Shown: piece by piece, positions 7,179 through 14,316 of the stretch | How positions within the stretch are numbered: the first letter of the stretch is position 1 | How the letters are laid out: each line of letters begins with the position of its first letter | Origin: Candidatus Albibeggiatoa sp. nov. BB20 | Lineage (GTDB): Bacteria > Pseudomonadota > Gammaproteobacteria > Beggiatoales > Beggiatoaceae | Direction of reading: 5' to 3' | DNA length: 16,842 nucleotides | Assembly: GCA_016744725.1 (NCBI GenBank) | Contig: JADGDW010000101.1 | Location: 804-17,645 of the forward strand | Position numbers and translations under genes: made by a program | Notes under the pieces: model-generated | Seen by the model: the letters and a program-made list of their open reading frames with translations, nothing else | Databases searched by the model: none | What the model was told of the DNA's origin: nothing

Positions 7179-9379
7179 ATGCGAGTAGCAATGCTATGTC
7201 TGTTTGTGGGTGTGACCAATATCGCACAAGCAGATATTTCAATCAATAATTATCAACTAACAATGGGCTGTACGACATTTTGCAAGATGTAGGGCAAACG
7301 GTTGGCAATAATTTATTTCACAGCTTTGATCGTTTTAATTTAAATGCTGGTGAAATTGCTCAATTCTCTGGTTCGGCACAGATTCAAAATGTCATCTCTC
7401 GCGTGGTTGGTAATGAACCTAGCTTGATAAATGGCACGATTCGTTCTTTGATGCCAAATGCAGATTTTTACTTTTTAAATCCTAATGGCATTGTGTTTGG
7501 CGAATTTGCACAATTACAAGTTCCAAATAGCTTTCATGCGTCAACTGCTGATTATTTAAAACTGTCCGATGGTGGTGAATTTCATGCGCGTTTTCCTGAA
7601 CGGGATATTTTAACCACTGCACCGATTGCGGCTTTTGGCTTTCTTAGTGAATCCCCCGCAACCATTTCCACTCAAAGCAGTAAATTAGTTATCGCATCAG
7701 AAAAAACGCTTTCCTTAATTGGCGGCGATATTCATCTCAACAGCGATATCCCTTTGACGGCAGACAATACCCAATTTATTCCTACTGTTGAAACTCAATC
7801 GATTTTAGCCACTGAACACGGGCGGATGAATTTAGCCAGTCTCGCTTCTGCGGGTGAAGTACAGTTGACTGAGAATGATGTGATTGTGCAAGGTATCGGT
7901 GGGCATATTCAACTCAATAATACATTGATTGAAATGAGTGGCTATAGCGGTGGGGCGGTTTTTATCCGAGCAGCGAATTTTACAATGGATAACAGCATTG
8001 TGCGCTCTAACACGTTTGGTGATGTTGATGGCAAGAGTATTTCGCTTAAATTGACCGAAGCTGTTTATTTGAGTGGTCTAAACAATGAGATTTCTGTAGC
8101 AACGTTCAGTCAGAAAAATTCGGGCGGTATTTCAATTGAAACCCCTTATTTGGAAATGACTGGGGCATTAATGAATACGTCATCTGGACTCAATGGAAAG
8201 GCCAGTGATATTGAAATTAATGCAAATAATATCCTTATGCAATATAGTGCTTTTATTTCCAGTGGTAGTATCAATTCTGGTCAAAGTGGCAATATCAGGC
8301 TTAATGTTAAAGATACACTGTCCATAAAGCACTTTGCTCCAGGTTATCGCTTCAGTCATGGCATTAACTTGAAAAATCATCCTAGCACTGTTTTTAGTAT
8401 TTCATCGGGTATAGGTGATGGAGGGGACATCTTTATCAATACCCAAAATCTTGATTTAACCCATGGCTTTGTCTCTACAGATAATTTTGGTATGGGTCAA
8501 AGCGGCAATATTACTATTAATACACAACATGCTAATTTAATTGATGGTGGGCTGATTTCAACTTCAACATTTACAACAGGGCAAGCAGGCTATATTAATC
8601 TTAATGTCGCTGAGAAGCTTTATATTGCAGGTGAAATTACACTTTCCCAATCAGCAGCAAATGTTACATGGGAGAAATCTCCCAGTATTATTAGAAGTTT
8701 TACTACAGGTGAAGCCTCTGGCGGTATACTTAATATTCAAGCTAATCAAATTGTTATGGATGATAAAGGCATTATTAGTGCAGAGGCTTTAAATACAGGT
8801 AGTGCAGGCGATATTTTCATTGATACAAATCAACTTTATATTTCAGATAATGCACAGATTACGACTTCAGCAAACTATGCACTAGGCGGTGGCATTCATC
8901 TAAATATTAACAAGATGTTGTATTTAAATAAGAGTGTTATTACAACTAGTGTTTATGGCGGTGCTGGAGATGGTGGCAACATTGATATTGTTGAACCACG
9001 ATTTACCGTACTTAATCAGGGTCAAATTGTTGCTCAAGCCAATGCAGGTCATGGCGGTAACATTCGGATTGTCGCAGACCAATTTTTAAAATCACCTAGC
9101 AGTTTAGTCTCTGCCTCTTCGCGTTTAGGCATTGATGGCAATATCGAAATCACTTCACCCGATGAAACCGTCAGCAGTGGCTTATTGAGCTTGAATAAAA
9201 GCTTTGCTGAACAAGCACAAATCAAAGATGTGTGTAAAGCTGCGATTGCAGGACAACTACCAACAGAATTCCAACCACCGCTAACGCTTAAAGTGAATAT
9301 GTATCGTTTCCAAAATGACTTTGTGGGTGATTGGATTCCCAGCTTGGCAGCACCCAATTTAAGGTTATCTGCTTGTTAA
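7179..9379 (+). pseudogene. TpsA-like array copy 3, frameshifted just after the signal peptide
   Basis: The original start is the ATG at 7179 with the same GGGGATAAATT leader as copy 2. It encodes a full signal peptide (MRVAMLCLFVG...NIAQA) but runs into TAG at 7290-7292 after 37 codons. Alignment with copy 2 shows the cause: copy 2 reads AATAATCAACAATTATCAAC where copy 3 reads AATAATTATCAAC. That is a 7-nt loss between AAT repeats, as expected from strand slippage. Downstream, the correct frame is open without interruption from about 7280 to the TAA at 9377-9379 (699 residues). It contains the TPS domain with NPNGI, a beta-helix body unlike copies 1 and 2, and the common C-terminal segment ending LRLSAC. 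The only in-frame start near 7280 is TTG without a ribosome-binding site or signal peptide, so a secreted product is not expected unless the frame is restored. The clean downstream frame means the loss is recent or reversible. Confidence 0.85.
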
Positions 9380-9392
9380 TAAAGCTCTTTTT

Positions 9393-9421
9393 TTGCTTCT
9401 ATCTCAGATAAGTTGTAGAAT
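9393..9421 (+). promoter_or_regulatory. Putative promoter left in front of TpsA-like copy 4 stump
   Basis: TTGCTT (9393-9398), 17-bp spacer, TAGAAT (9416-9421), matching the promoters of copies 2 and 3. Because the coding part of copy 4 is only a stump, this promoter may now drive the DUF1287 gene that starts at 9660. Confidence 0.5.
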
Positions 9422-9450
9422 TAATTTCATAATTTGAATGGAGATAAATG

Positions 9451-9644
9451 ATGCGAGTAGCAACACTATATTTGTGTGTGTGACCAATATCGCACAAGCA
9501 GACATTTCAGTGAATAATAATCAGTTATCAAGTAACAATAGGTTGTACGACATTTTGCAAAATTTAGGGCAAACGGTTGGTAATAATCTTTTTCATACAT
9601 TTGGTACGTTCAATTTAGATCAATAGGAACGAGATATTGGCATA
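9451..9644 (+). pseudogene. TpsA-like array copy 4, truncated remnant
   Basis: The ATG at 9451 opens the usual signal peptide. A 4-nt loss relative to copy 1 (CTATGGCTGTTTGTG reduced to CTATATTTGTG) causes a stop at 9481-9483. The shifted frame continues VCVTNIAQADIS...LGQTVGNNLFHTF to FNLDQ and a stop at 9624-9626. Immediately after it, GAACGAGATATT (9627-9638) equals the ERDI codons found about 250 bp further into copy 2 (5200-5211). The middle of the TPS domain, including NPNGI, has therefore been deleted, and everything beyond ERDI is gone. The stump cannot encode a working exoprotein. The next gene starts 15 nt further on, so the deletion may have placed that gene under the TpsA-type promoter. 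Confidence 0.8.
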
Positions 9645-9659
9645 AATAAAGGTGAAGTT

Positions 9660-10280
9660 ATGACACATTGTCTTCGTTACAGACTTTTTTTGTTATTGGC
9701 TTGGTGTTGTGTGGCTTGCCAAGCTGAGCTGCCTACTGCAAAGGTAGTCAACCCACAAATTCGTCAATTATTGCAAGGTGCTGAAGCACAAATTGGCAAA
9801 ACGCTATCTTACGACCCAAATTATCGCAAACTGGATTATCCAGGCGGTGATGTACCTTTAGAAACAGGGGTTTGTACTGATGTTGTGATTCGTGCGTTTC
9901 GGGCGGTGGATTTAGATTTACAAGTATTGGTACACAAAGATATGCGTAAAGCTTTTTCCAAATATCCGAATCATTGGGGCTTGAAAACGACTGACCATAA
10001 TATCGACCACCGTCGTGTTTACAATTTACAAACGTTCTTTAAACGCCAAGGGGCGGCTTTACCGATTAGCCAAAATCCTAACGATTACTTACCAGGTGAC
10101 TTGGTTACATGGATGGTGTCACCAGAGAATTTGCCGCATATTGGTATTGTGGCATGGCAAAAAACCCGTGATAGCAAACGTTGGTTAATCATTCACAACA
10201 TTGGTCGTGGGGCGCAGAAGGGAGATATTTTGTTTAAATATAAGATAACAGGGCATTATCGTTATTTCGTAGCCAAATAA
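9660..10280 (+). CDS. Exported DUF1287 (NlpC/P60-like) protein, YijF family
   Basis: Protein of 206 residues with an N-terminal export signal (LRYRLFLLLAWCCVACQA, cleavage near residue 22). The mature part matches the DUF1287 family (E. coli YijF): YDPNYRKLDYPGGDVP at 51-66, GVCTDVVIRAFR with C72, an HWGLKTTDHNIDHRRVYNL-type central block, and a C-terminal LPGDLVTW...LPHIGIV with H160 followed by HNIGRGA (179-185). Cys followed by His and a polar residue is the layout of papain-like NlpC/P60 enzymes, which cut peptide or amide bonds in cell walls. The substrate of this family is not established, so the call stops at a probable periplasmic hydrolase. A cysteine in CVACQA does not fit a clear lipobox, so a lipoprotein is less likely. 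The start has an AAAGGTGA site (9648-9655). Confidence 0.8.
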   Translation: MTHCLRYRLFLLLAWCCVACQAELPTAKVVNPQIRQLLQGAEAQIGKTLSYDPNYRKLDYPGGDVPLETGVCTDVVIRAFRAVDLDLQVLVHKDMRKAFSKYPNHWGLKTTDHNIDHRRVYNLQTFFKRQGAALPISQNPNDYLPGDLVTWMVSPENLPHIGIVAWQKTRDSKRWLIIHNIGRGAQKGDILFKYKITGHYRYFVAK

Positions 10281-10297
10281 CCATTTTATACTTTTGC

Positions 10298-10403
10298 CTC
10301 GTTCCCACAAGCGTTGTGGGAATGCCTTCACAATATGCCACGTTGAGTATATTCATGACGCACCGCGTCTGGATTGCATTCCTACGCGGCGTGTAGGAAT
10401 GAG
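10298..10403. repeat. Composite palindromic repeat of the CTCGTTCCCAC type (MITE-like)
   Basis: Three hairpins follow one another: TTCCCACAA/TTGTGGGAA (10302-10310 and 10314-10322, 9 bp, 3-nt loop), GACGC/GCGTC (10357-10361 and 10365-10369) and CATTCCTAC/GTAGGAATG (10377-10385 and 10393-10401, extendable by two pairs). The outer ends CTCGTTCC and GGAATGAG form near-perfect terminal inverted repeats. This layout matches the dispersed intergenic 'CTCGTTCCCACGC...GCGTGGGAACGAG' elements common in gammaproteobacteria, which look like non-autonomous mobile units. It sits 17 bp after the DUF1287 gene and directly before a gene remnant. Confidence 0.65.
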
Positions 10404-10735
10404 ATAAATATAGAAGGCACAGTTACCAGTCTTGCAATTGGTAAACAACTCACTGAAACTGTGATGATTATACCACCTACTATTGCAACAACTACAGGCT
10501 CGAACCCAACTGAAACAAGCATAAACGAGACAACTCAAACTATTATTGGTGAATCTAATGTCCCAGTATGTTCAACTGAAAAAATCACTGGGGATTGCAA
10601 TGCAAAGGCAATGGAGCAGAGCTGGCTGAAAACATTATCATTCCTGAAGGCATAAGTGTTTCTAAAACGCTCATCTTTAGAATGGTGGGTATTATGGTTG
10701 ATTTAATAGAATTAGAAAATCAGAGCAGCATCTAA
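10404..10735 (+). pseudogene. Unrecognised gene remnant, frameshifted
   Basis: The + strand reads EINIEGTVTSLAIGKQLTET, then a Thr/Ser-rich stretch (IATTTGSNPTETSINETTQT), then VPVCSTEKITGDC, with no convincing start codon or ribosome-binding site. The frame leaves the repeat directly, so the 5' end appears to have been lost there. Near 10600 a second frame takes over (KGNGAELAENIIIPEGISVS... ending NQSSI at TAA 10733-10735); joining the two needs one inserted or two deleted bases. The join and the protein-like composition suggest decayed coding sequence rather than random spacer. No family is recognised. It faces ftsI tail to tail. Confidence 0.35.
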
Positions 10736-10743
10736 CTAAACCA

Positions 10744-12465
10744 TCACATTTCTGGCGCAATATTAAGCAAACGCAAGACAGGTTTCATGACTTTTGCAAA
10801 AATAGGGGCTGCCACATCACCACCATAATAATCACCTGTTTTAGGATTATCGATCAATATTGCCATAACCAACTCTGGCTTTTCGGCAGGTACTAATCCC
10901 ACAAAAACCGCAAAATAAGCATTATCCTCATAGCCGCCATTTTTAGCAGGCTTCCGTACTGTGCCTGTTTTGCCTGCAATCCGAAATCCTGCAATTTGGG
11001 CTTTTTTACCTGTTCCCTCATTTACAACAGCTTCTAACATTTTGACAACTTGTATTGCGGTTTGAGATTTCATGATTGGCACAGTGCGCTTTGCTTGATT
11101 CTCTAGCACAAAATTGATCGATGGCAAACGCCCCTGATTTCCCAATGCGGCATAAGCCCGAGCCAATTGCAATAAAGTCACATTCATGCTATAACCAAAT
11201 GATAATGTGGCATGTTCCACTTTTTGCCAATAGCGAAAATGAGCTAACTTACCTTTTACTTCTCCAGGAAATCCACTTTCAGATAATGCGCCAAAGCCTA
11301 AATCAGAAAAGAATTGCCACATCATTTTTTTCGGTAATGATAAAGCGATTGTACTTGCACCGACATTACTGGATTTTTTAAGAATCATGGCCAGATCAAT
11401 ATTGCCATAATTGCGTGTATCTCGAACTTTATACTCGCCAAATTGAATCACACCGGGGCTGGTTTGCACCAAAGTTGTTGGCATATATTGACCACTTTCC
11501 AGAGCCATTGCGATGGTGAACGGTTTAATCGTTGAACCCGCTTCAAACACATCAGTAACCGCACGATTACGATATAAGCCCCCATCACGATTAGCCCAAT
11601 CATTGGGGTTGTGCCCCGGTTGATTGACCATTGCCAACACTTCACCTGTTTGCACATTTAAAATCACCGCAGAAGCAGAATCAGCTTGATGTTGTTGAGC
11701 GGCGGCTTTTAATTCACGATAAGCTACATATTGTAAACGTCGATCTAATGTTAACTGAATATCTTGACCCGCAGACGGGAGTGACAGACTGCGAATATCT
11801 GCGACAATTTGCCCATCTTTACCTTGCAACACTTGCTTTGAGCCTGAAATGCCTGTGAGTTCAGCTTCTAACGCGAGTTCTAAACCTTCTTGTCCTTTAT
11901 CTTCCACATCAGTAAAACCCAATACATGAGCGGTTGTTTCACCAGATGGATAATAACGTCGATATTCTCGCTGGGTAAATACACCTTTTAGCTTGAGGGA
12001 TAAAATCTGCTGGGCTTGTTGTGGTGCAATGTGACGTTTGATGTAAACAAAATCGCGCTGCATTCGACCTTTAAGTGAATGAGTGAACTGTTTAAAAGGA
12101 ATATCAAGCTGTTGTGTCAATTGAGATAATTGTGCGGGCGTATTTTGTAACAGTTGTTTTGGATTGACCCATATCGAATCAACAGGGGTGCTAATTGCCA
12201 AAGGTTCGCCATGCCTATCTAATAACATGCCGCGATGGGCTGATAGTGTGATTGTGCGAAGATGACGGGCTTCACCTTGATCTTGCAGAAATTCTTTGTG
12301 CATGACCTGTAAATCAATTGCTCGCCAGATCAGTATCGCAATGATAATGATAAAAATCAACAACATCCATTGTCGGCGTGGCCAAAATAATATCAAAGTT
12401 TGTGAGTTGGCAATAGATTGAGCTTCTGTTTTGCGTGCTCGCATCGAAGGATTACGTGGACTCAT
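10744..12465 (-). CDS. ftsI: Peptidoglycan D,D-transpeptidase FtsI (penicillin-binding protein 3)
   Basis: Protein of 573 residues that cross-links septal peptidoglycan by D,D-transpeptidation and acts in the divisome with FtsW, FtsL, FtsB and FtsQ. A short basic cytoplasmic tail is followed by one membrane anchor (about 32-50) and the PBP dimerisation/pedestal region (HRGMLLDRHGEPLA at 77-90, REYRRYYPSGETTAHVLGF). The transpeptidase domain starts near 240. The three active-site motifs are present: S311-T-I-K314, S365-S-N367 and K499-T-G501. Length and motif spacing are normal for the family. Its ATG overlaps the ftsL stop (ATGA), indicating translational coupling. The usual downstream partner murE is missing; the convergent remnant follows instead. 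Confidence 0.95.
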   Translation of the reverse strand: MSPRNPSMRARKTEAQSIANSQTLILFWPRRQWMLLIFIIIIAILIWRAIDLQVMHKEFLQDQGEARHLRTITLSAHRGMLLDRHGEPLAISTPVDSIWVNPKQLLQNTPAQLSQLTQQLDIPFKQFTHSLKGRMQRDFVYIKRHIAPQQAQQILSLKLKGVFTQREYRRYYPSGETTAHVLGFTDVEDKGQEGLELALEAELTGISGSKQVLQGKDGQIVADIRSLSLPSAGQDIQLTLDRRLQYVAYRELKAAAQQHQADSASAVILNVQTGEVLAMVNQPGHNPNDWANRDGGLYRNRAVTDVFEAGSTIKPFTIAMALESGQYMPTTLVQTSPGVIQFGEYKVRDTRNYGNIDLAMILKKSSNVGASTIALSLPKKMMWQFFSDLGFGALSESGFPGEVKGKLAHFRYWQKVEHATLSFGYSMNVTLLQLARAYAALGNQGRLPSINFVLENQAKRTVPIMKSQTAIQVVKMLEAVVNEGTGKKAQIAGFRIAGKTGTVRKPAKNGGYEDNAYFAVFVGLVPAEKPELVMAILIDNPKTGDYYGGDVAAPIFAKVMKPVLRLLNIAPEM

Positions 12466-12728
12466 GGTTGAATCATCATCATTTCATGAGCTTGAGGTAC
12501 GTGCATGCCAAGCTTTTGTTTTGCAAGTTGTTCAATACGAGGTTGCTGAGTTAAAGTGCTGTGTTCTAAACGCAGTTGTCGCCATTGCTCATTTAATTCA
12601 TCGCGTTGTTGGGATAAATTCTGAATCTGCATAAAGGTTAAATGGTTTTGATGGCGGGTATAAATAAGACCTAAAGCGGAGAGAAATACCGAGATTAATA
12701 ATAGAAAAATACTGAATTTTAATAACAT
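12462..12728 (-). CDS. ftsL: Cell division protein FtsL
   Basis: Protein of 88 residues: a single membrane helix near the N-terminus (about 4-22), then a coiled-coil stretch rich in Q, L, E and R (about 30-62). It ends in the conserved segment RIEQLAKQKLGMHVPQAHEM typical of FtsL. FtsL joins FtsB and FtsQ in the periplasm and activates FtsW-FtsI. The position directly before ftsI with a 4-base overlap is the standard arrangement and confirms the call. The start ATG (12726-12728) has no strong ribosome-binding site. The normal upstream genes mraZ and rsmH are not here; a small membrane protein gene lies 53 bp upstream. Confidence 0.93.
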   Translation of the reverse strand: MLLKFSIFLLLISVFLSALGLIYTRHQNHLTFMQIQNLSQQRDELNEQWRQLRLEHSTLTQQPRIEQLAKQKLGMHVPQAHEMMMIQP

Positions 12729-12781
12729 AGTTTTCTGATAAGTTTGAAAGAATGGCCAGCTTTATTGAATGATGAATGAAG

Positions 12782-12994
12782 CTAATCGTCAGATTTATCG
12801 ACACTTTGGAATAGCTCAAAAAAACCTTGCTTGTGCAAAAACCATATCACTCCAATCAGCAGGCCACCATAAATTAAAATGGTAATCAGCATCCAGAACA
12901 GCCATATCACACTAGTGGTAATCATATAAATCAAATATAAAGCGATAAGAGACAAAACGCCATAGCTAATATATTGAAAAATTGTAAGATTCAT
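12782..12994 (-). CDS. Small hydrophobic membrane protein, unknown function
   Basis: Protein of 70 residues, most of it hydrophobic: one membrane helix at about 5-27, a second long hydrophobic stretch at about 28-54 rich in W and I, then a short polar tail (KQGFFELFQSVDKSDD). The ATG at 12992-12994 has an AAAGG site 7 nt upstream, which supports translation. It lies on the same strand as ftsL, 53 bp upstream, and could be co-transcribed with ftsL-ftsI. No family is recognised, and no charged or catalytic pattern suggests an activity. Confidence 0.6.
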   Translation of the reverse strand: MNLTIFQYISYGVLSLIALYLIYMITTSVIWLFWMLITILIYGGLLIGVIWFLHKQGFFELFQSVDKSDD

Positions 12995-13023
12995 TCTAAA
13001 CCTTTATCCAAGTATGATTAAGA

Positions 13024-13052
13024 TTGGCAGCGTTGAATATAAATACTGCCAA
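13024..13052 (-). terminator. Possible weak hairpin after the lectin gene
   Basis: TTGGCAG (13024-13030) and CTGCCAA (13046-13052) can pair over a 15-nt loop, just downstream of the lectin gene on the minus strand. The stem is short and no T-run follows, so termination is uncertain and transcription may continue into the small membrane protein gene. Confidence 0.25.
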
Positions 13053-13065
13053 GCTTTGAACTGAT

Positions 13066-14124
13066 CTAGTTAAATGTCAAAATTTGACATAATTCATTAA
13101 CTTTGCGACCACCATACGGGCAACGATCTTTAATTTGTTTGTAATAAGCACCTGCCCAACCACGCTCTGTGCGTATCCAATAGGTTGCACCACGTCGAAT
13201 ATCTTCATCTTTGCTAAAGCGATAAATAATGCAATTTCCGCCCGCGTATTTACCACCATAAGGACAATTATTGGCAACTAAAGGATAATATACCCCTGCC
13301 CAAGCTGGATTGGTATCAACCCAATAACGCACGTCATTAACTAAGAAAATATCAACGTGTTTTACTTCGGTGTTATCAGCTTCTTGATACTTGCCATCTT
13401 TTGAGTATTCGTATTTATTCCAACGTTGGTTTTGTCCGCTACTACATTTCCAAAGTTGTACTTTACCATTGTTTGCACGGCTCTTGAAATCAGAACTATG
13501 TACATCTAAGCATAAGCCATTACCACTGACTAAAGTATTACGTTTTAATGTCCATTTTTGATTGACAGAACCATTACAATCCCAAACTTGAATTAAGCCA
13601 CCATTTTTTTTGCTATCAAAATCAGGGCGATGCACATCTAAGCATTTACCACCACTGTTTGTTAATGCGCCATTTTCAAACCACCAACGTTGATTTTTGC
13701 CACCATGACAATCCCATAAATAAACACGTCCCCCATTTTTACGAGCATCAAAATCGGCCCCTAAAATGTCTAAACATTTGCCATTTTCACTACGTATACT
13801 GAAGGTTTCATCATCAGCAGTACTGCTAGGGACATTGGGTGCGATGCGTGAATCATTACTGCTAGAATCTTCGACGATAAATGCAGCTCGGCAACCTTTA
13901 TCGACCCAAACGCCACGATTGTCATAACCCCAAGTATCATTGATGGTGCAGCGTGTAGAACTGAGTTGTTTAAAAATACGCACTTCTTTGCCATTGGTAT
14001 CAATTGAGCAATGGCGGTATTGGCTGTTACTTGATTCGCAGCTAATTTTCCCCTCGGCAGCATAAGCCATATTGGATAGAAGCCACAGTAATGTGGTCAT
14101 TAAAAATGTAAACTTCATTGACAT
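13066..14124 (-). CDS. Exported DUF3011 / ricin-type beta-trefoil lectin protein with C-terminal tandem repeat
   Basis: Taking the ATG at 14122-14124, which is preceded by AAGGGAG, gives 352 residues; a longer frame from a TTG at 14157 has no such support. Signal peptide 1-22 (ends NMAYA). Residues 24-84 form a DUF3011 domain: ISCES, QLSSTRCTIND, then TWGYDNRGVWVDKGCRAAF with paired cysteines. Residues 107-238 form a ricin B-type lectin domain with three subdomains, each with a KCLDI/CLDV start, a D-F-D-x-(K/R)-x-N-G block and a QxW motif (Q145-R-W147, Q189-K-W191, Q233-R-W235). All three sugar-binding lobes are thus present. The C-terminal part (257-352) holds two copies of a unit YW-V/I-x-T-x-x-x-WAG-x-YY...C-PYGG...C, not recognised as a known domain. 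The protein probably binds carbohydrate in the periplasm or outside the cell; no catalytic domain is visible. It lies between murC and the ftsL group, but a wall-related role is only a guess. Confidence 0.85.
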   Translation of the reverse strand: MSMKFTFLMTTLLWLLSNMAYAAEGKISCESSNSQYRHCSIDTNGKEVRIFKQLSSTRCTINDTWGYDNRGVWVDKGCRAAFIVEDSSSNDSRIAPNVPSSTADDETFSIRSENGKCLDILGADFDARKNGGRVYLWDCHGGKNQRWWFENGALTNSGGKCLDVHRPDFDSKKNGGLIQVWDCNGSVNQKWTLKRNTLVSGNGLCLDVHSSDFKSRANNGKVQLWKCSSGQNQRWNKYEYSKDGKYQEADNTEVKHVDIFLVNDVRYWVDTNPAWAGVYYPLVANNCPYGGKYAGGNCIIYRFSKDEDIRRGATYWIRTERGWAGAYYKQIKDRCPYGGRKVNELCQILTFN

Positions 14125-14316
14125 CCGATTTTCTCCCTTCTGGTGTAAACTGCACAAAAGCGTTTGATAGATTAGTGAGTGTTGGTTTGCTTATGGTATG
14201 TTAACAGTGACCTGATAATCAACTTATTTTCCATTATTCAAAAATTCGATATTTTAAGCTCAGTACAAAACCCAAGAGGAATGCGATAAAAAACTGAGCC
14301 ATTGGAAAAAGCGTCT

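Noticed and set aside
7280..9379. Treating the 699-codon frame as a complete gene starting at 7280
   Set aside because: The start would be TTG with no ribosome-binding site, and it would lack the signal peptide found in the other copies. The real start (7179) is in another frame owing to a 7-nt deletion.
2235..9644. Contact-dependent toxin (CdiA-like) system
   Set aside because: The copies end in a shared conserved segment with no variable toxin tip, and no immunity gene or TpsB gene follows.
9660..9725. DUF1287 protein as a lipoprotein (Cys in CVACQA)
   Set aside because: The residues before the Cys do not form a standard lipobox; ordinary signal peptidase cleavage after QA is more likely.
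12598..12819. 73-residue minus-strand frame between ftsL and the small membrane protein
   Set aside because: It overlaps both neighbours in another frame and has no ribosome-binding site. The well-supported ftsL and the 70-residue protein explain the region.
14125..14157. Upstream TTG start for the lectin protein
   Set aside because: It would add residues before the signal peptide, and the AAGGGAG site lies inside that extension, correctly spaced for the ATG at 14124.
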